Below are positions 20,147 to 31,559 of a stretch of 64,000 bases of DNA, one piece after another; position 1 is the first letter of the stretch; each line of letters begins with the position of its first letter. The stretch spans positions 1,178,001 to 1,242,000 of the forward strand of contig NC_085123.1 of the NCBI RefSeq assembly GCF_030269925.1. The letters are read 5' to 3'. Both the position numbers and the translations under genes were made by a program. The DNA is from Bombyx mori (lineage: Eukaryota > Arthropoda > Insecta > Lepidoptera > Bombycidae). Under the pieces are notes generated by a model, which saw only the letters and a list, made by a program, of their open reading frames with translations, was not told where the DNA came from and searched no databases.

Positions 20147-20357
20147 TCTCCTCGGATCTTCTCAGCGGGCTGCTATTCCGATCCGGTAGTAGATTCATTC
20201 GCGAAGCAATTGCTCTTGACTTGTTAGGTCTTCTTCGGAGGCGCTCCGGCAGTTATTAGCAAATCCCACCCCTCCTGGCTAAGCCTTTGCTTGCCCACCT
20301 GTCCTGGTGAAACTGGAAAGGCCTCCGGGCCACCAGTACTCTTTCAATCATAAAAAA
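20147..20357 (+). mobile_element. LINE-B-related element, variant with A-tail
   Basis: CTCCTCGGATCTTCTCAGCG through AATCCCACCCCTCCTGGC to GCCTCCGGGCCACCAGTA and ATCATAAAAAAGG. It is the reverse-oriented partner of 8559-8795. Confidence 0.7.
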
Positions 20358-21119
20358 GGTTTTGTTCTACTCGAAACCCTTAGAAAACACTTCATCATTA
20401 CCTATTTACCGCACATAGTGCCAAGTACATTCGCCATGATGGTTTTCGCTAGATGCCCATGATAAGATCCACTTATAAAGAAAACTTTTCAAACAAATTA
20501 TTGGTTGAATTTAAACTATCGTTTAGAAAATAGAATATCCTTGACCTGAACGTCTGTGGATCCTTTTAGAAATATATTCCTTCTGTATTAGTTGATAACA
20601 ATCACGAATTCAAGTTAAAACTCTTTTTTTTAAACATTTCATAGACTTTTCTTGAACCGTAAGCCTATTGAAGTGGTCAGCGTAATTTGGTAATTTTTTT
20701 TGAGTAAGAACTAGCAATTCGTTAAGGTGGTTCGTTGTACCGTCTGGCCTTAGTCAAAATATCAAATTAAATCAGGTCTAACCTTTTTTATATGAAAGTA
20801 TTTTATAAGTTTGTGCGAGTTAACTGTTTCTTTCCCGCTTAACCTCGTCCATTTAAGCATGCCTATTATGACTCGTTCATGTTTACAACAATGGTGTGCT
20901 CAGGTCGTTTGTTCGTTTTTTGGCCACGCATATTGTGAGCTGTGCTGTGCGCCTCCCCGGAGTTCGGCTGCCATTAGTGGATGTTACGTATACGTCACGT
21001 TGAAATGTTCCATTGTATTCAGGAATATTTGAGACGGTATAACGTACTCAGTAACTGCCACTCAATCAACTGTTAGCACCATATCCATGTTCAGCAGTAG
21101 ACTTCTTGCAGTTGTTTGT

Positions 21120-21300
21120 TAGGCGATAACGAACATTCTCTGAGGGATTGTTCGAGATGATACCAACGTCTCGTTTTTACCATCGCACCGCTCGCCACCG
21201 GAGTAGAGTTCATCCATACTACCTGGAGCCACTGCGGTCATCCACAGTGCGTTTCCAGAGGTCTTTTTTGCGACGCACCATCCGGCTATGGAATGAGCCC
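21120..21300 (+). mobile_element. LINE-A ORF2 C-terminal fragment
   Basis: TCTGAGGGATTGTTCGAGAT through GAGTAGAGTTCATCCATAC, CAGTGCGTTTCCAGAGG and CACCATCCGGCTATGGAATGA. It encodes the RSRVHPYYLEPL region. It is joined head-on to 21301-21412. Confidence 0.85.
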
Positions 21301-21412
21301 TTGTAGGCAGACTGGCATACGGCCCACCTGATGTTGAGTGGTTACCGTCGCCCATGGACTTCAACAATGCCAGGGGCAGAGCCAAGCCGCTGCCTACCGC
21401 TTAATACTCTCC
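21301..21412 (-). mobile_element. LINE-A 3' tail in opposite orientation
   Basis: Begins GCCCTTGTAGGCAGACTGG at the junction and runs to AATACTCTCCACA. It is the reverse complement of the tail that would normally follow the + fragment at its left. Confidence 0.85.
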
Positions 21413-21717
21413 ACATGTATCCTCCAATGTACATATGTACTTAGAATTTGTGAAGTATTTAAAGACTGTTGACCTCAGTGAGGGATTCGGGCGTCGGATT
21501 TGTGACTCTTATCGAGGATTATGAGCTAAGTGACGTTGTTCATAAGACTCGAAGTAAATCCACTTAGCTGTTCCTAACTTTGCTTTTTGCATCACAGACT
21601 GTTGGCTTGCCATGAATAAAAATGGATTTAATTGATAATTAGACTTAACATGAAATTTTACGTTACGCCCTCCAAACAAAAAAGAACCAGTAACACTGAA
21701 AATATACTTTTTTTGTT

Positions 21718-21848
21718 TTTTTTTATTGCCCTTGTAGGCAGACGAGCATACGGCCCACCTGATGGTGAGTGGCTACCGTCGCTCATGGACGTCAGCAATG
21801 CCAGAGGCAGAGTCAAGCCGCTGCCTACCGTTTAACACTCTCCACAAG
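21718..21848 (-). mobile_element. LINE-A 3' tail
   Basis: T-tract, TTGCCCTTGTAGGCAGACG, CATACGGCCCACCTGATGG, ending ACACTCTCCACAAGCC. Confidence 0.88.
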
Positions 21849-21864
21849 CCTATTCAGCCAAGTT

Positions 21865-21945
21865 CTATTGTCAGTCAGCGGCGACCATTTGGAAAGGCCT
21901 ACGTCCAACAGTGGACTGCTATAGGCTCATGGTGATGATGAACGC
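21865..21945 (+). mobile_element. short LINE-like 3' fragment with ATG-rich tail
   Basis: GGAAAGGCCTACGTCCAACA, GTGGACTGCTATAGGCTCAT, GGTGATGATG. This block and its ATG-repeat tail are common at the 3' ends of lepidopteran non-LTR elements (RTE-like assignment is from general knowledge). Confidence 0.5.
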
Positions 21946-22387
21946 AATTAACGCAATAGCATTTAAATAGAAAACCGATACCCATGATTTAATTAACTGA
22001 AAATAAGGATGTGTCAGTAATATAACGTGGCTGAGGAAAAAAATAAACACCGTGGTTCAATTAGAATATTTAACCGAAAATTTAATTTGTATTCGCAACC
22101 TACGATTATACCATGTACTATATTATTATACATATATTTCCTTAAACATTGCAACTATAATTATTTATTTTTGTAAACCGTGTCGTGTATTTATCACTTT
22201 TGTTCAAACGGTACACAAGTTATGTTATTCAATAAATATCATGATACATGTATAAATTATTTCAGGCTCTTCGATTCTCTTCTCTCTTGTCTTCTTGCTC
22301 TTACTGTTCGCTAACTTAACTGTTAATAAAGTATAGAAAAAATTACTGCAGAGTTAAATTAATTTAATTTTCTTGATTAAACATAGG

Positions 22388-22660
22388 CTAATTGTACCAG
22401 GCTAGCATAAATCTGAGCAGATTGATTTTATATGTAACCGTGTGTACGTAAGAAACCGACCAATTGTTGTGGACGTCCGTTATCGTTATTAGTTTAAACG
22501 CAGAAGTATTGTTGAAAGTTGTCCGGTTTAATTCGAACGTTTGGCCGAAGCGGTTGTGCTCGAGATGAATGTCAAGGTGAGGCGCGCCGTCGGCCGAAAC
22601 GGCCGCAGCGGGCATTGACCCGGTGCGCGGGGCGGAGGGAGGGGCCCACGCGAATAATAC
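22388..22660 (+). promoter_or_regulatory. GC/CpG-rich patch with candidate first exon
   Basis: A CpG-rich block (22550-22660) sits in AT-rich intron. On + an ATG at 22565 is followed by AAT GTC AAG and a consensus donor GTGAGG at 22577. This would fit an alternative first exon of zipper or of a nested gene, carrying only four codons. It is equally compatible with an unexpressed CpG patch. Confidence 0.3.
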
Positions 22661-22669
22661 AGTACGTTA

Positions 22670-23850
22670 TACCTCCACAGATGGTCTAACATCCTGGTAC
22701 TTGAAACGAACGTGACTACTAGTCCTTTTCACTCTCGAATGCTTTTACAATGCGTTCTTCGGTTATTCTTATATATGTATTTATGTTGCTTTTGTACAAC
22801 TCGCGCAGCTAAATCTCTTCTTTAACGTTGTCTTTTTTCATATTGCATACAAGAAAGACGGTTGCAGCGAAACCAATACGTCACCCATAACTGCAATACA
22901 ATTGATTAATGGTCAATAGTCATATATGTAGTATGAAAATATACGACAAAACTTTTGTCTAGGTATCTATGCCACAAAAGTAATAATCTTAATTTAATAT
23001 CAAAGTATAACTGCTCACTGAAATACCAAAAGAAATAGAGATTTGCAAAACTTTTAAAGATCATAAAATTAAGTGCATTAGCTAATTTAGAGGGCAACGA
23101 CCTCTAAGTTATGGGAAGTTGTAAATAATTTGCATAGATTTATTTGGAATGTGAGCTCCATTAGAAAATTTAAAGTTATTAAACTTATACAAATTTTAAA
23201 AAGAGTTTGAAGGTGGAACCTTGCCTAAAGGGACTCCTTTTAATAATATATATACTTTTTTTTTTTTTTTAAGGTTTTTCAGTTTTAGTTTCATTGTTCT
23301 AGTATAGTTTTTCTGTATAAATAAATAAAGAGATCATTCATAACCTACTTTACGCTAAGTGGTTACTAGATTTCATAGGCACTACAGCTTAAGTGCTGAT
23401 GTCCATATTGAGACATTACTAAGTCCCATTTGTATTAGAGTTACGGCTGTGGCACAAATGAGCAAGATGGTGAATGATACCTACCTCTACGGTCGCTCAA
23501 AATAGGCTCAGCGCAATTAGTACTCTAATACATTATTATAATATGTGTATATATTTTAATTATGTATTTTGTACGTTCTCTCACGATCAAAACATTGTTT
23601 CCTCTCAAACAATCGCACGTAGGTATCTTGTTTATCTATTGATAAGCTATATTATCTTCGAAGCACGGACATGTATATGCATTAAATAACACGGGTGGCG
23701 TTATTATCAGAGAGATCCTGTAATTAAATTAATGCATATTCTATTTACGTCACGACAGATGCTTGTGATCAAAAAAAGTATAGATTTAACGTTTCCTTGA
23801 CTATGGCTATAGCGAGAAATGTGTGACGATTCACGTAAAATCGAATAGAT
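22670..23850. other. AT-rich intron sequence
   Basis: Nothing recognised apart from a T-tract at about 23258-23271. Confidence 0.55.
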
Positions 23851-23864
23851 TTTTTAATGAAATA

Positions 23865-23902
23865 GAGAGAGAGAGAGAGATAGAGAGAGAAAGAGAGAGA
23901 AT
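23865..23902. repeat. (GA)n-type microsatellite
   Basis: Imperfect GA repeat interrupted by TAGA and AAGA units. Confidence 0.95.
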
Positions 23903-24369
23903 ACACTTTATTGCACACCAACACAGTTTACATTAAAAAAAAACATTCCCTAAAATAGCCCTCTTTTAATTCATTATAATTTTAACTTTACCTTTGTATC
24001 ATCTGGGAATGTTGGACTGTTCCCTCGCCATTTATAAACTAAACTGATACCAAAAGCAAGATGCCATTCGACGCTCCTCAATATTTCCCATTGATAAAGT
24101 CATCACGATTTTGTATGGTTTTTGCTAAAATGATAACCTTGCATGTAGCTCTTAAATTACATAGTTTCGCCACCCTTTCTGCAACCAGGATATTCAATCT
24201 ACCGCATATTTTTCACCGAGCTTTGCATTAAAGTCGACGAGCTTTCAGGCCACCCCTCGCAGACTAGACTGGGGTGCGCTCAGACGTACGTAGGGCTGAC
24301 GACGTTGATTAGTTTTGTGGCTTACATGGCTAGATCCAAGCTATTTTGTAGGATTACGGGGCTTATGAA

Positions 24370-24810
24370 TTCTAGATAACGTAAACATGAGATATGTGTA
24401 GCGCGTAGCTATTATTATCATAATCGGTTACTCTTGGCAGAGCGGTCGTGGTCATGTGGAATCCTAGTTTATTAAAGCCTTGACAGCTGTTTTTGATAGT
24501 TCGCGAACTGCGAACTGAGGCTTGGCGCACGCACTCGTTATGTGGGGTTTTGGTAAGGATTTTCACCTGATCAGTCCAGCGCATGGGGCTTCGTCCACGA
24601 GATCTTTTACCATTTGACCATTGACCCTACCCTGAACAACAAGTTTCTCGATAGAATCTGCTGGCCGTCGTGATACGTGTCCAAAATATCGGAGAATCCT
24701 GGATTGCACTGTTGACGACAATCTTAGAGAGATATTAAAGTCTTTTAGTATCAAGGCTTTGGTTCGATGCTCAGTCCAAGATATACGGAGCACAAGATAT
24801 TTGATAGATG
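24370..24810 (-). pseudogene. decayed LINE ORF2 C-terminus, frameshifted
   Basis: One - frame reads SWTEHRTKALILKDFNISLR, then SRILRYFGHVSRRPADSIEK and LVVQGRVNGQ. The continuation MRWTDQVKILTKTPHNECVR and QASVRSS is in another frame that overlaps it. The order FGHVSRR, LVVQGRV, RWTDQ is the C-terminal signature of lepidopteran non-LTR endonuclease/reverse transcriptases. It differs in sequence from the copy at 18372-18660. Confidence 0.75.
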
Positions 24811-25190
24811 CCTGAATTACGCTAAAAACATTTAAAGATTAATTTGCAACAAATTCTGAACAATAACATTCGGACCGAAAAGTATGTATATGCAGTATAC
24901 GTTTTGACATATGGAAGTTGTTTGGAAGCCATTCCTAGTATCCACTCTTTTCCGTACATTATTAATATTCAGTGTACAAAGAGAATGTTCTGGTTTTAAT
25001 AATCATGATGTGGACTGATATGAAGAAGACTGAATACTAGTGCATGTGATTATTATTGATTTTACGTCCTCCATCTTTTTAAATGATATACACGAATTTA
25101 TGTAAACTTTTAATTTTTTGTTAGTCCACTTGAAGTTCAATAGTTTTTTTTTCTTTCTATAACTGGAAAGGATCAGACGAGGCCCGACTG

Positions 25191-25442
25191 ATGCTAACAG
25201 AACCCTGGCAAGAGGAAGGATTAGTTATGGCGTTTCTCCCATCCATAGAACCTCAAAAGGCAGACCATTTCGTTGCAGAAATAATGTCTCGCCTACACTT
25301 TCTAAGCTTTCAGAACTGCAAAACAAAAAATGAGGCACTCCTATTTAGGGTAACAGACGCCACCCTTCCATTAATGTCTAGATTTTACGAGCCTCTGTAT
25401 AGACGCAATGAAAACATGGGGGAAGTTTACCGTTGCGACTAA
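25191..25442 (+). CDS. orphan open frame, 83 codons
   Basis: MLTEPWQEEGLVMAFLPSIE through MSRFYEPLYRRNENMGEVY, then stop. The amino-acid mix is protein-like and the frame is GC-richer than its flanks, but no family or splice context is recognised. It may be a decayed mobile-element piece. Confidence 0.15.
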   Translation: MLTEPWQEEGLVMAFLPSIEPQKADHFVAEIMSRLHFLSFQNCKTKNEALLFRVTDATLPLMSRFYEPLYRRNENMGEVYRCD

Positions 25443-26372
25443 GCTTACAATGTTTGATGGTGTTTTATTTTGAAGCTGCAGTATGCAGTGTTTTATGTCA
25501 TATCAGCAACGGTCAGACATGCCAATAACAACTTGAGTGCATTATTAACAACCTACAAGAAGCAATAGTCCATTTGCGCACAGTCTCTAAATTGCCACTA
25601 GTTGATCGAGAGACAACATAAGTCATAATATGTTTGTACTTAGTTTAATAATTAATAATTTGAAATTAACACACAAATAAATTTTGTGGATTAAAACAAG
25701 GATAATTATTACACACAAATATTATACGCAAAATAACGTATCCCAATGTAAGTGGCGTTTGGCGATGATTGTTACATTGCCAACAAAACAGCACGTACAT
25801 GTGTTTTTGTAAAGCTGATTTATTTCGGGAATGATTATGATGTAATAATTATTCGCGAAATGCTGACGGTAGGTAATTTCTATTTATGCTAGCTATTGTG
25901 TGATTTTGCGTTGTCCCAATCAACTACTAATGACGTTTACAAAACCAGACCTTTAGCGATTGTCTGCAATGCAGCTGCTGCATACGATGTAAATAAGTAA
26001 ATCATTTTTAAAACAGTAATTTATCTGCATTGCAATGAAACTATTGTGTCCTTGGAAGCATTAAAGATTTTATATAATACACCTTCCATATCCAATAGTC
26101 TGAAGCTAGGATTTAGCCTAGAGTTACGTGTGCCGGAAACATGTAATACACGAGACAAGAATATATAATACGAACATTAACATGAAATCTCCAAACGCTT
26201 GAAGGAGGTTACATGTGATGCTAAGGCTGGCTAGTTGGTACTTTGCACAGAGAGTGAGTCCGGCTGTCCAACGAGGCGACGTAGCCAGTATCTTGGGAAC
26301 TATACCTCCTTCAGGCGCATTGGAAAATTTGTTCTACTGTGTGCGTTGATTTATGTTAAATTATTTTGATTT

Positions 26373-26613
26373 TACTGGTGGTAGGACCTCTTGTGAGTCC
26401 GCGCGGGTGGGTACCACCGCCCTGCCGTGAAGCAGTAATGCGTTTCGGTTTGAAGGGTGGGGCAGCCGTTGTAACTATACTGAGATCTTAGAACTTATAT
26501 CTCAAGGTGGGTGGCGCATTTACATTGTAGATGTCTATGGGCTCCAGTAACCACTTAACACCAGGTGGGCTGTGAGCTCGTCCACCCATCTATGCAATAA
26601 ATAAATAAAGAAA
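26373..26613 (+). mobile_element. Bm1 SINE, 5'-truncated
   Basis: TTTACTGGTGGTAGGACCTC, GTAATGCGTTTCGGTTTGAAG, CACCAGGTGGGCTGTGAGC, ATGCAATAAATAAATAAAG. It lacks the tRNA-like head and a short CTATTTCTG block. Confidence 0.93.
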
Positions 26614-26639
26614 GTTATATTGTAAAATTATAAATTTAT

Positions 26640-27830
26640 GTAATAAAAAAACAAAAAAAAAAGAACATTAAATATTTTTGTCAAAGATATTGACTTATAG
26701 AGGGAATCTAACTCAGAACTCGTGGAATAGTAAACAGAGTCACCACTTGACCAACGAAGCGGTATTAACGTTGTTGACATTGATAATGATTTGGTTGAAA
26801 TCTCTTACTCGCGACGAAAGCAAACTGATAAAAGCCTGTCAGAAATTAGTTTTTTTTAGTAGATACATGAGCAAGTTCTCCCACTGAGCGTATTTTTGTT
26901 CGGTCGGCCGTGGTGTTTTTATTGCTGTAAGGAAGCAAAGAAACCCATGGTCTATTCCGGTTCCCAAGACACCAGGTAGGACGCGCAAATAAACGAATCG
27001 ACACATCATTGCGGAAATATAAGCATATTAAATATAATCCAGCATTTGGAGAGAATGTTCTGCTGATCTCACTATCTTCCTGTATTACTCTGTGCAGACA
27101 TTTTGGAAACACAATCTGTAGTCAAACCACCTGTTCTCTTCTTTCCTTTTGACTTTGAGATGATTTTATTGTCTTCTTTCCAAAATGGGAATTCCAATAT
27201 TGGAATCATATAATAGTAGTTACTTATTTGCAATTTTTTTCCGATTTACCTTCCAAATATTGATAGTCGGATTGTATGTTTTAACACGACCAATGAGTAG
27301 TTTCGCCGATCAAAGGTAGACCCTAAAAGTGTAGCTATTCTGCACCATACACATCTGGAATTCAAACGACAAAAGATTAATTCATTTAATTATCTCATCG
27401 ACTCTGAAGATGGTTTTAGTAATTGCAAACGTCCTTAGTTCCATGCAAATTCGTTGCGGGAGACTTGTCAAGTACCAACACTCATTTTGTTTTGGAAAAT
27501 GAATCTTAGCATCTACACAATTGGAATTATGTTTGTTCGTTTTATTTTGTGCCTGTTATCTGTGTGTTGAATTGTGTGCGAATTAATTGCAGCTTTATAT
27601 TGCCCGACTGCGTCAAAGATAAAGTAGGACTATGTTTTTGCAGTGGACAGAGGTTTTAAATAAGTTTTTTAATTTAAGTCAGCAGTTGGTGATTTGCGTT
27701 TCTAAAGTCATGTCTATTAAATCCCACAGAAAAACTAGGACCTGGATTTTGCTGCAGTTGCAATTGTAATAAAATAATAGCCTAGGAATTATGAACGTTA
27801 TGCGTCTTTGCTACGTCTTTAATTAGGTAG
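26640..27830. other. intron sequence without recognised features
   Basis: Short frames on both strands lack family resemblance. Confidence 0.55.
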
Positions 27831-27831
27831 G

Positions 27832-28246
27832 ACCTTGATACAAAAGAGAGCTGCTCGGATTGTCGATAATCCCATTCTTAAGGATCGTTTGGAACCTCTG
27901 GTTCTACGGAGGGACCTCGGTTCCCTCTGTATTTTGTACCGTATGTTCCATGAAGAGTGCTCTGAGGAATTATTTGAAATGATTCCATCATCTCGTTTCT
28001 ACCATCCCACCACCCGCCACCGGAGTAGAGTTCATCCATACTACCTGGAGCCACTGCGTTCATCCACAGTGCGTTTCTAGAGACCTTTTTTTGCCACGTA
28101 CCATGCGGCTTTGAAATGAGCTCCCCTCCACGGTGTTGCCCGAGCGCTGACGTGTCCTTCTTCAAACGAGACTTGTGGAGAGTATTAAATCGTAGGCAGC
28201 GGCTTGTCTTTGCTTCCTGGTATTGCTGACGTCCATTAGCGACATC
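27832..28246 (+). pseudogene. LINE-A ORF2 C-terminus, truncated
   Basis: Frame 27832-28080 reads IQKRAARIVDNPILKDRLEP, LVLRRDLGSLCILYRMFHEE, CSEELFEMIPSSRFYHPTTR and HRSRVHPYYLEPLRSSTVRF, then a TAG replaces the Gln of FQRSF. Remains of the rest follow out of frame (GTACCATGCGGCTTTGAAATGA, CTTCTTCAAACGAG). The tail stops abruptly at about 28246 before the A-tail. Confidence 0.85.
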
Positions 28247-28249
28247 AAC

Positions 28250-29660
28250 AGAAGCGGCATTCTCTAGAGCAGTCTAGAATCTAAATGATCTGCTCCTTTC
28301 AAGGCAACTGTAGCATAAAGTATATTGGCTGTGGTTTTATTGAAAGGTTTATGAATGCCGTATCTGTTAATTAAGAATTGTGAGCAAAACCAAGGACCTT
28401 GGTTCCTCTTAAAGCAGACGCATGATAAAGCGAAAACGTCATATGTAAAAGATACAAAATATACCTTGTGGCTTATAGTATAAGATCCCCAGTCCATATG
28501 ACTTGTTTAAGACAGTTTTTACAGCAGCGATTTAGCGCTAATATTGTGTTGTCACGAGATATTGGGTTTGCTAATTGAACAGTTTTTTTTATGTTCGTAA
28601 AAATTGTTATCATGATTTTAAGAATTACTGTGTCTAGTGTAAGTACATAGTTGAATTTCGTTTTCGTAACGAGTCCAGATATTGTTACTATACTTAACTA
28701 ATAATAATGTACGTGAAAGGATTTTTGTTGGTTTGACCGTTCATAGTAAACTATTGAGCAAAGGGTGCTTGCTATAGGCTACGTTGCACATGACACACAA
28801 CGTCATTGAAAGCGACCAAAACTACAGCCTCACTCGACCCATATTTAGTTTTGATTGTATCCATTCGTAAAATTATTACCGAAAATTTCTTAGATGTTGA
28901 ATTGTAAGCCTTAAGAAATTGTACTTAAGTGTAATTATTAAAAAAAAACCTGTCCCGTTCTATCCATAAAAGGCGGACCACGACATTCGTATTTCAAATA
29001 CAAAATGTATGTTTAGCGAAATGCTATACTAAAATAAAAATTCGTAATGAAATATGTGAATTACCGTTGTAATCCAAGCCACAATTAAATATGGTCACAC
29101 ATTCTGATATGTGACCATATGTAGTCACGATCTATAGAACTGACTGGCATACCGTTTGTGGATTTATATGATGCATTAGTGAACGTTGGAAAAAACTGCA
29201 CAGGTGCCTGATTACGATCTATTGTGCATATGACAACTGAAACGGGGGAAAAAAAATCGAAAAGGATTATGATTCTCGTATTCTTCCTTGCTTGAAAATG
29301 TTTCGGAGGTCCACCACCTGGTTTTATCGATTATTAAGTATTTTCAATTACCTAAATGGGCATACTATAAATTAATAAAAAACTAATCACCGTAATAAAT
29401 CGTGCAAAAAGTATCCGACAATATTGTAAAATATTATTTTTTCTCTACTTTGTTAATAACACAGTTTCATTTCAATCAGTTCATTATGTTCATTTAATGG
29501 AAGCGTCCGTGGTGTAATGGGTCAGGTACCAAGCGTTACAATCCATTAAAAACCAGAGGCCCGTGAGTTACGCGTAATAATAATAAAATCTAACGTTTAT
29601 ATGGTACAGTTTCATGGTCATCGGAAGACTATCAGAGTCCTTTATCATGTCCACTATACA
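28250..29660. other. intron sequence; one short inverted repeat
   Basis: The only structure noted is TATGGTCACA mirrored by TGTGACCATA at about 29090-29120 (10-bp arms). Confidence 0.55.
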
Positions 29661-29666
29661 CGCAAA

Positions 29667-29946
29667 TCTATATATATAAAAATGAATTGCTGTTCGTTAG
29701 TCTCGCTAAAACTCGAGAACGGACCGATTTGGCAAATTTTGGTCTTCAATTATTATTTGTGAAAGTCCAGAGAAGGTTTAAAAGGTAGATAAATATGAAA
29801 ATGCTCGGAATTAAATGAAAATAACAATTTTGTTTTTCCTTTGATGTGTCCCCCGTCGGACGGATTCCTTTTGTTTGTTTTAAGTTTATTTTCTACAAAA
29901 GTTTAGGTCTTTTATTTATCGATTGAGGCACTACGGAGTCACCTAG
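29667..29946 (+). mobile_element. Helitron, non-autonomous (subfamily 1)
   Basis: Starts TCTATATATATAAAAATGAA and ends in CTAG at 29943-29946. The body contains CTCGAGAACGGACCGATTTG and TTATCGATTGAGGCACTAC. Compared with 50035-50329 it lacks the GTCTGCCGGGTCAG block near the 3' end. Confidence 0.75.
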
Positions 29947-30189
29947 TCTATACTAATATATAAATCTACAGTGGTTTTTACGGATGTTCCGTTATAACTA
30001 CTGAACCATGCATCCTTGAAACTTGGTATCCATGTAAAAAATACATGTACTTCATAGATAGGCTAATATTTATATGAATGTTGGACTCCCTACACCAGTT
30101 GCGGGGGCGTTCATGATGAGAATCTTTGCGGGAGTGAGAAATAATAATGTTAATTTTAAATGCCTAGCGAAGCGGGCGGGTACAGCTAG
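29947..30189 (+). mobile_element. Helitron, non-autonomous (subfamily 2)
   Basis: Starts TCTATACTAATATATAAATC directly after the CTAG of the preceding Helitron and ends GCGGGCGGGTACAGCTAG at 30189. A second copy is at 53439-53688. Confidence 0.82.
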
Positions 30190-30405
30190 TCTCTAATAAA
30201 ATTACTAAAAAGTCTTAAAAAAACACCTTTTTAAAAACATATAGTGTGTGTATTTAACTAGTCTGTTTTTTATCGAACAATGAGAGAGGGTACAGTTAGT
30301 CTCTAATAAAATTACTAAAAAGTCTTAAAAAACCACCTTTTTAAAAACATATACAGCGTGTGTATTTAACTAGTTTGTTTTTCATCGAACAATGCTGCAC
30401 TGAAA
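30181..30405. repeat. 110-bp tandem duplication
   Basis: Units at 30181-30290 and 30291-30405 share TAGTCTCTAATAAAATTACT, AAAAAGTCTTAAAAAA and TTTAACTAGT. The first unit starts inside the last bases of the Helitron (TACAGCTAGT versus TACAGTTAGT). Confidence 0.9.
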
Positions 30406-30668
30406 CGATTGCTTTACATAACCCTGTAGTTACCATAAACGGTGTGTCAGAACCGGCATGCAGACCTTCGTGAAGTGGGTCGGCGTGCCATCTGGTCGGC
30501 CGGGACCAGAACGAAGCAACTACACAGTTTCGTAATACTCACCGTAACGAGAATGTCGTTTTAAGCTGTTAAATACTCGTATTGTTGGCAATTAATTTTT
30601 TTTTTTTTAAATCCCCTCTGCGCGCACCTTAGTACGTCATACACATTATTGCGAGAGGTGAAAGGTTA

Positions 30669-31085
30669 TCTATATAATACGTGAAGCGCAAAACTTTGTA
30701 TCCCTTTTTACGAAAATTGCGCGGACGGAGGAGTATGAAATTTTCCACACTTAAGTATAGAGAATATAGAGAAGAAGTGCACAATGCTAATATTTTTTTT
30801 AAATAATGCATAAAAGATACATTAAATCAATAAAGAAAACATTACACACACTACATATCATGTATTTGACGCACACACGCATGCATACTATTTATTGTCA
30901 AACTTTTGTTCTTGACGTCTGTTGTCAAATTGAGAATAGAATATGGTTTGTCTTTGTTAATATTTTTTATAGTGTAGTCTTAGCGAAATTTGTGATTATA
31001 GAAGTATAAAATACAATCATAATAGTGTACAAACTTACAATTCCAATTAATTATAATCGAATTTCGACTACTGCGGGACCTCTAG
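30669..31085 (+). mobile_element. Helitron, non-autonomous (subfamily 3)
   Basis: Starts TCTATATAATACGTGAAGCG and ends CTCTAG at 31085, preceded by a hairpin (TCGAATTTCGA core). It is the uninterrupted relative of 35822-37301 and serves as the empty site for both insertions there. Confidence 0.82.
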
Positions 31086-31207
31086 TTTGTTTTAATCGAC
31101 ATTTTTGCAACTTTACAGGAATACCGTTTGGAGTTTAAAATTTGGAAAAATATATCGTAACAAAAAAAAACTTCTTCAGCTATTTGAATGGAGTAAACTT
31201 TATTGAA

Positions 31208-31557
31208 GTTTTTTTTTATTGCTTAGATGGGTGGACGAGCTCACAGCCCACCTGATGTTAAGTGGTTACTAAAGCCCATCTATAACGTCAATGCGCCACC
31301 CACTTTGAGACATGAGTTCTAAAAATTCAAAAATAATTTCAAAATTCAAAATCATTTATTTCAACTTAGATGTCAGTATAAAACGCTTGTTGAATGTCAA
31401 ATATAAATAACAATGTTAACTCTACCACCTAATCTAAGGTCTTGATATAGTTACAACGGCTGCCCCACCCTTCAAACCGAAACGCATTACTCTTTCACGG
31501 CAGAAATAGGCAGGGTGGTGCCTAACCGCGCGGACTCACAAGAGTTCGTGCCACCAG
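31208..31557 (-). mobile_element. Bm1 SINE interrupted by a 115-bp insertion
   Basis: T-tract, ATTGCTTAGATGGGTGGACG and GTTAAGTGGTTACTAAAGCC on the left; GTTACAACGGCTGCCCCACC to CTCACAAGAGTTCGTGCCACC on the right. The expected GTTCTAAGGTCT is split by foreign sequence at 31323-31437. Confidence 0.9.
31323..31437. mobile_element. short insertion inside Bm1
   Basis: Begins AAATTCAAAAATAATTTC and contains CATTTATTTCAACTTAG. It is bordered by TCTAA on both sides, a probable 5-bp target duplication. The family is unknown. Confidence 0.6.
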
Positions 31558-31559
31558 AA

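Noticed and set aside
22388..22615. 75-codon minus frame starting MPAAAVSADG in the CpG patch
   Set aside because: The start is GC-driven and the rest is AT-rich random-looking sequence. The + strand donor arrangement is a better, still weak, explanation.
23865..23902. Possible regulatory GAGA-factor cluster
   Set aside because: A plain GA microsatellite in a long intron. There is no independent evidence of a regulatory element.
26846..27112. 88-codon minus frame
   Set aside because: No recognised motif. It ends in lysine/asparagine-rich low-complexity sequence.
29505..29535. Box A-like GTCCGTGGTGTAATGGGTC suggesting another SINE
   Set aside because: No box B at the expected distance and no repeated body.
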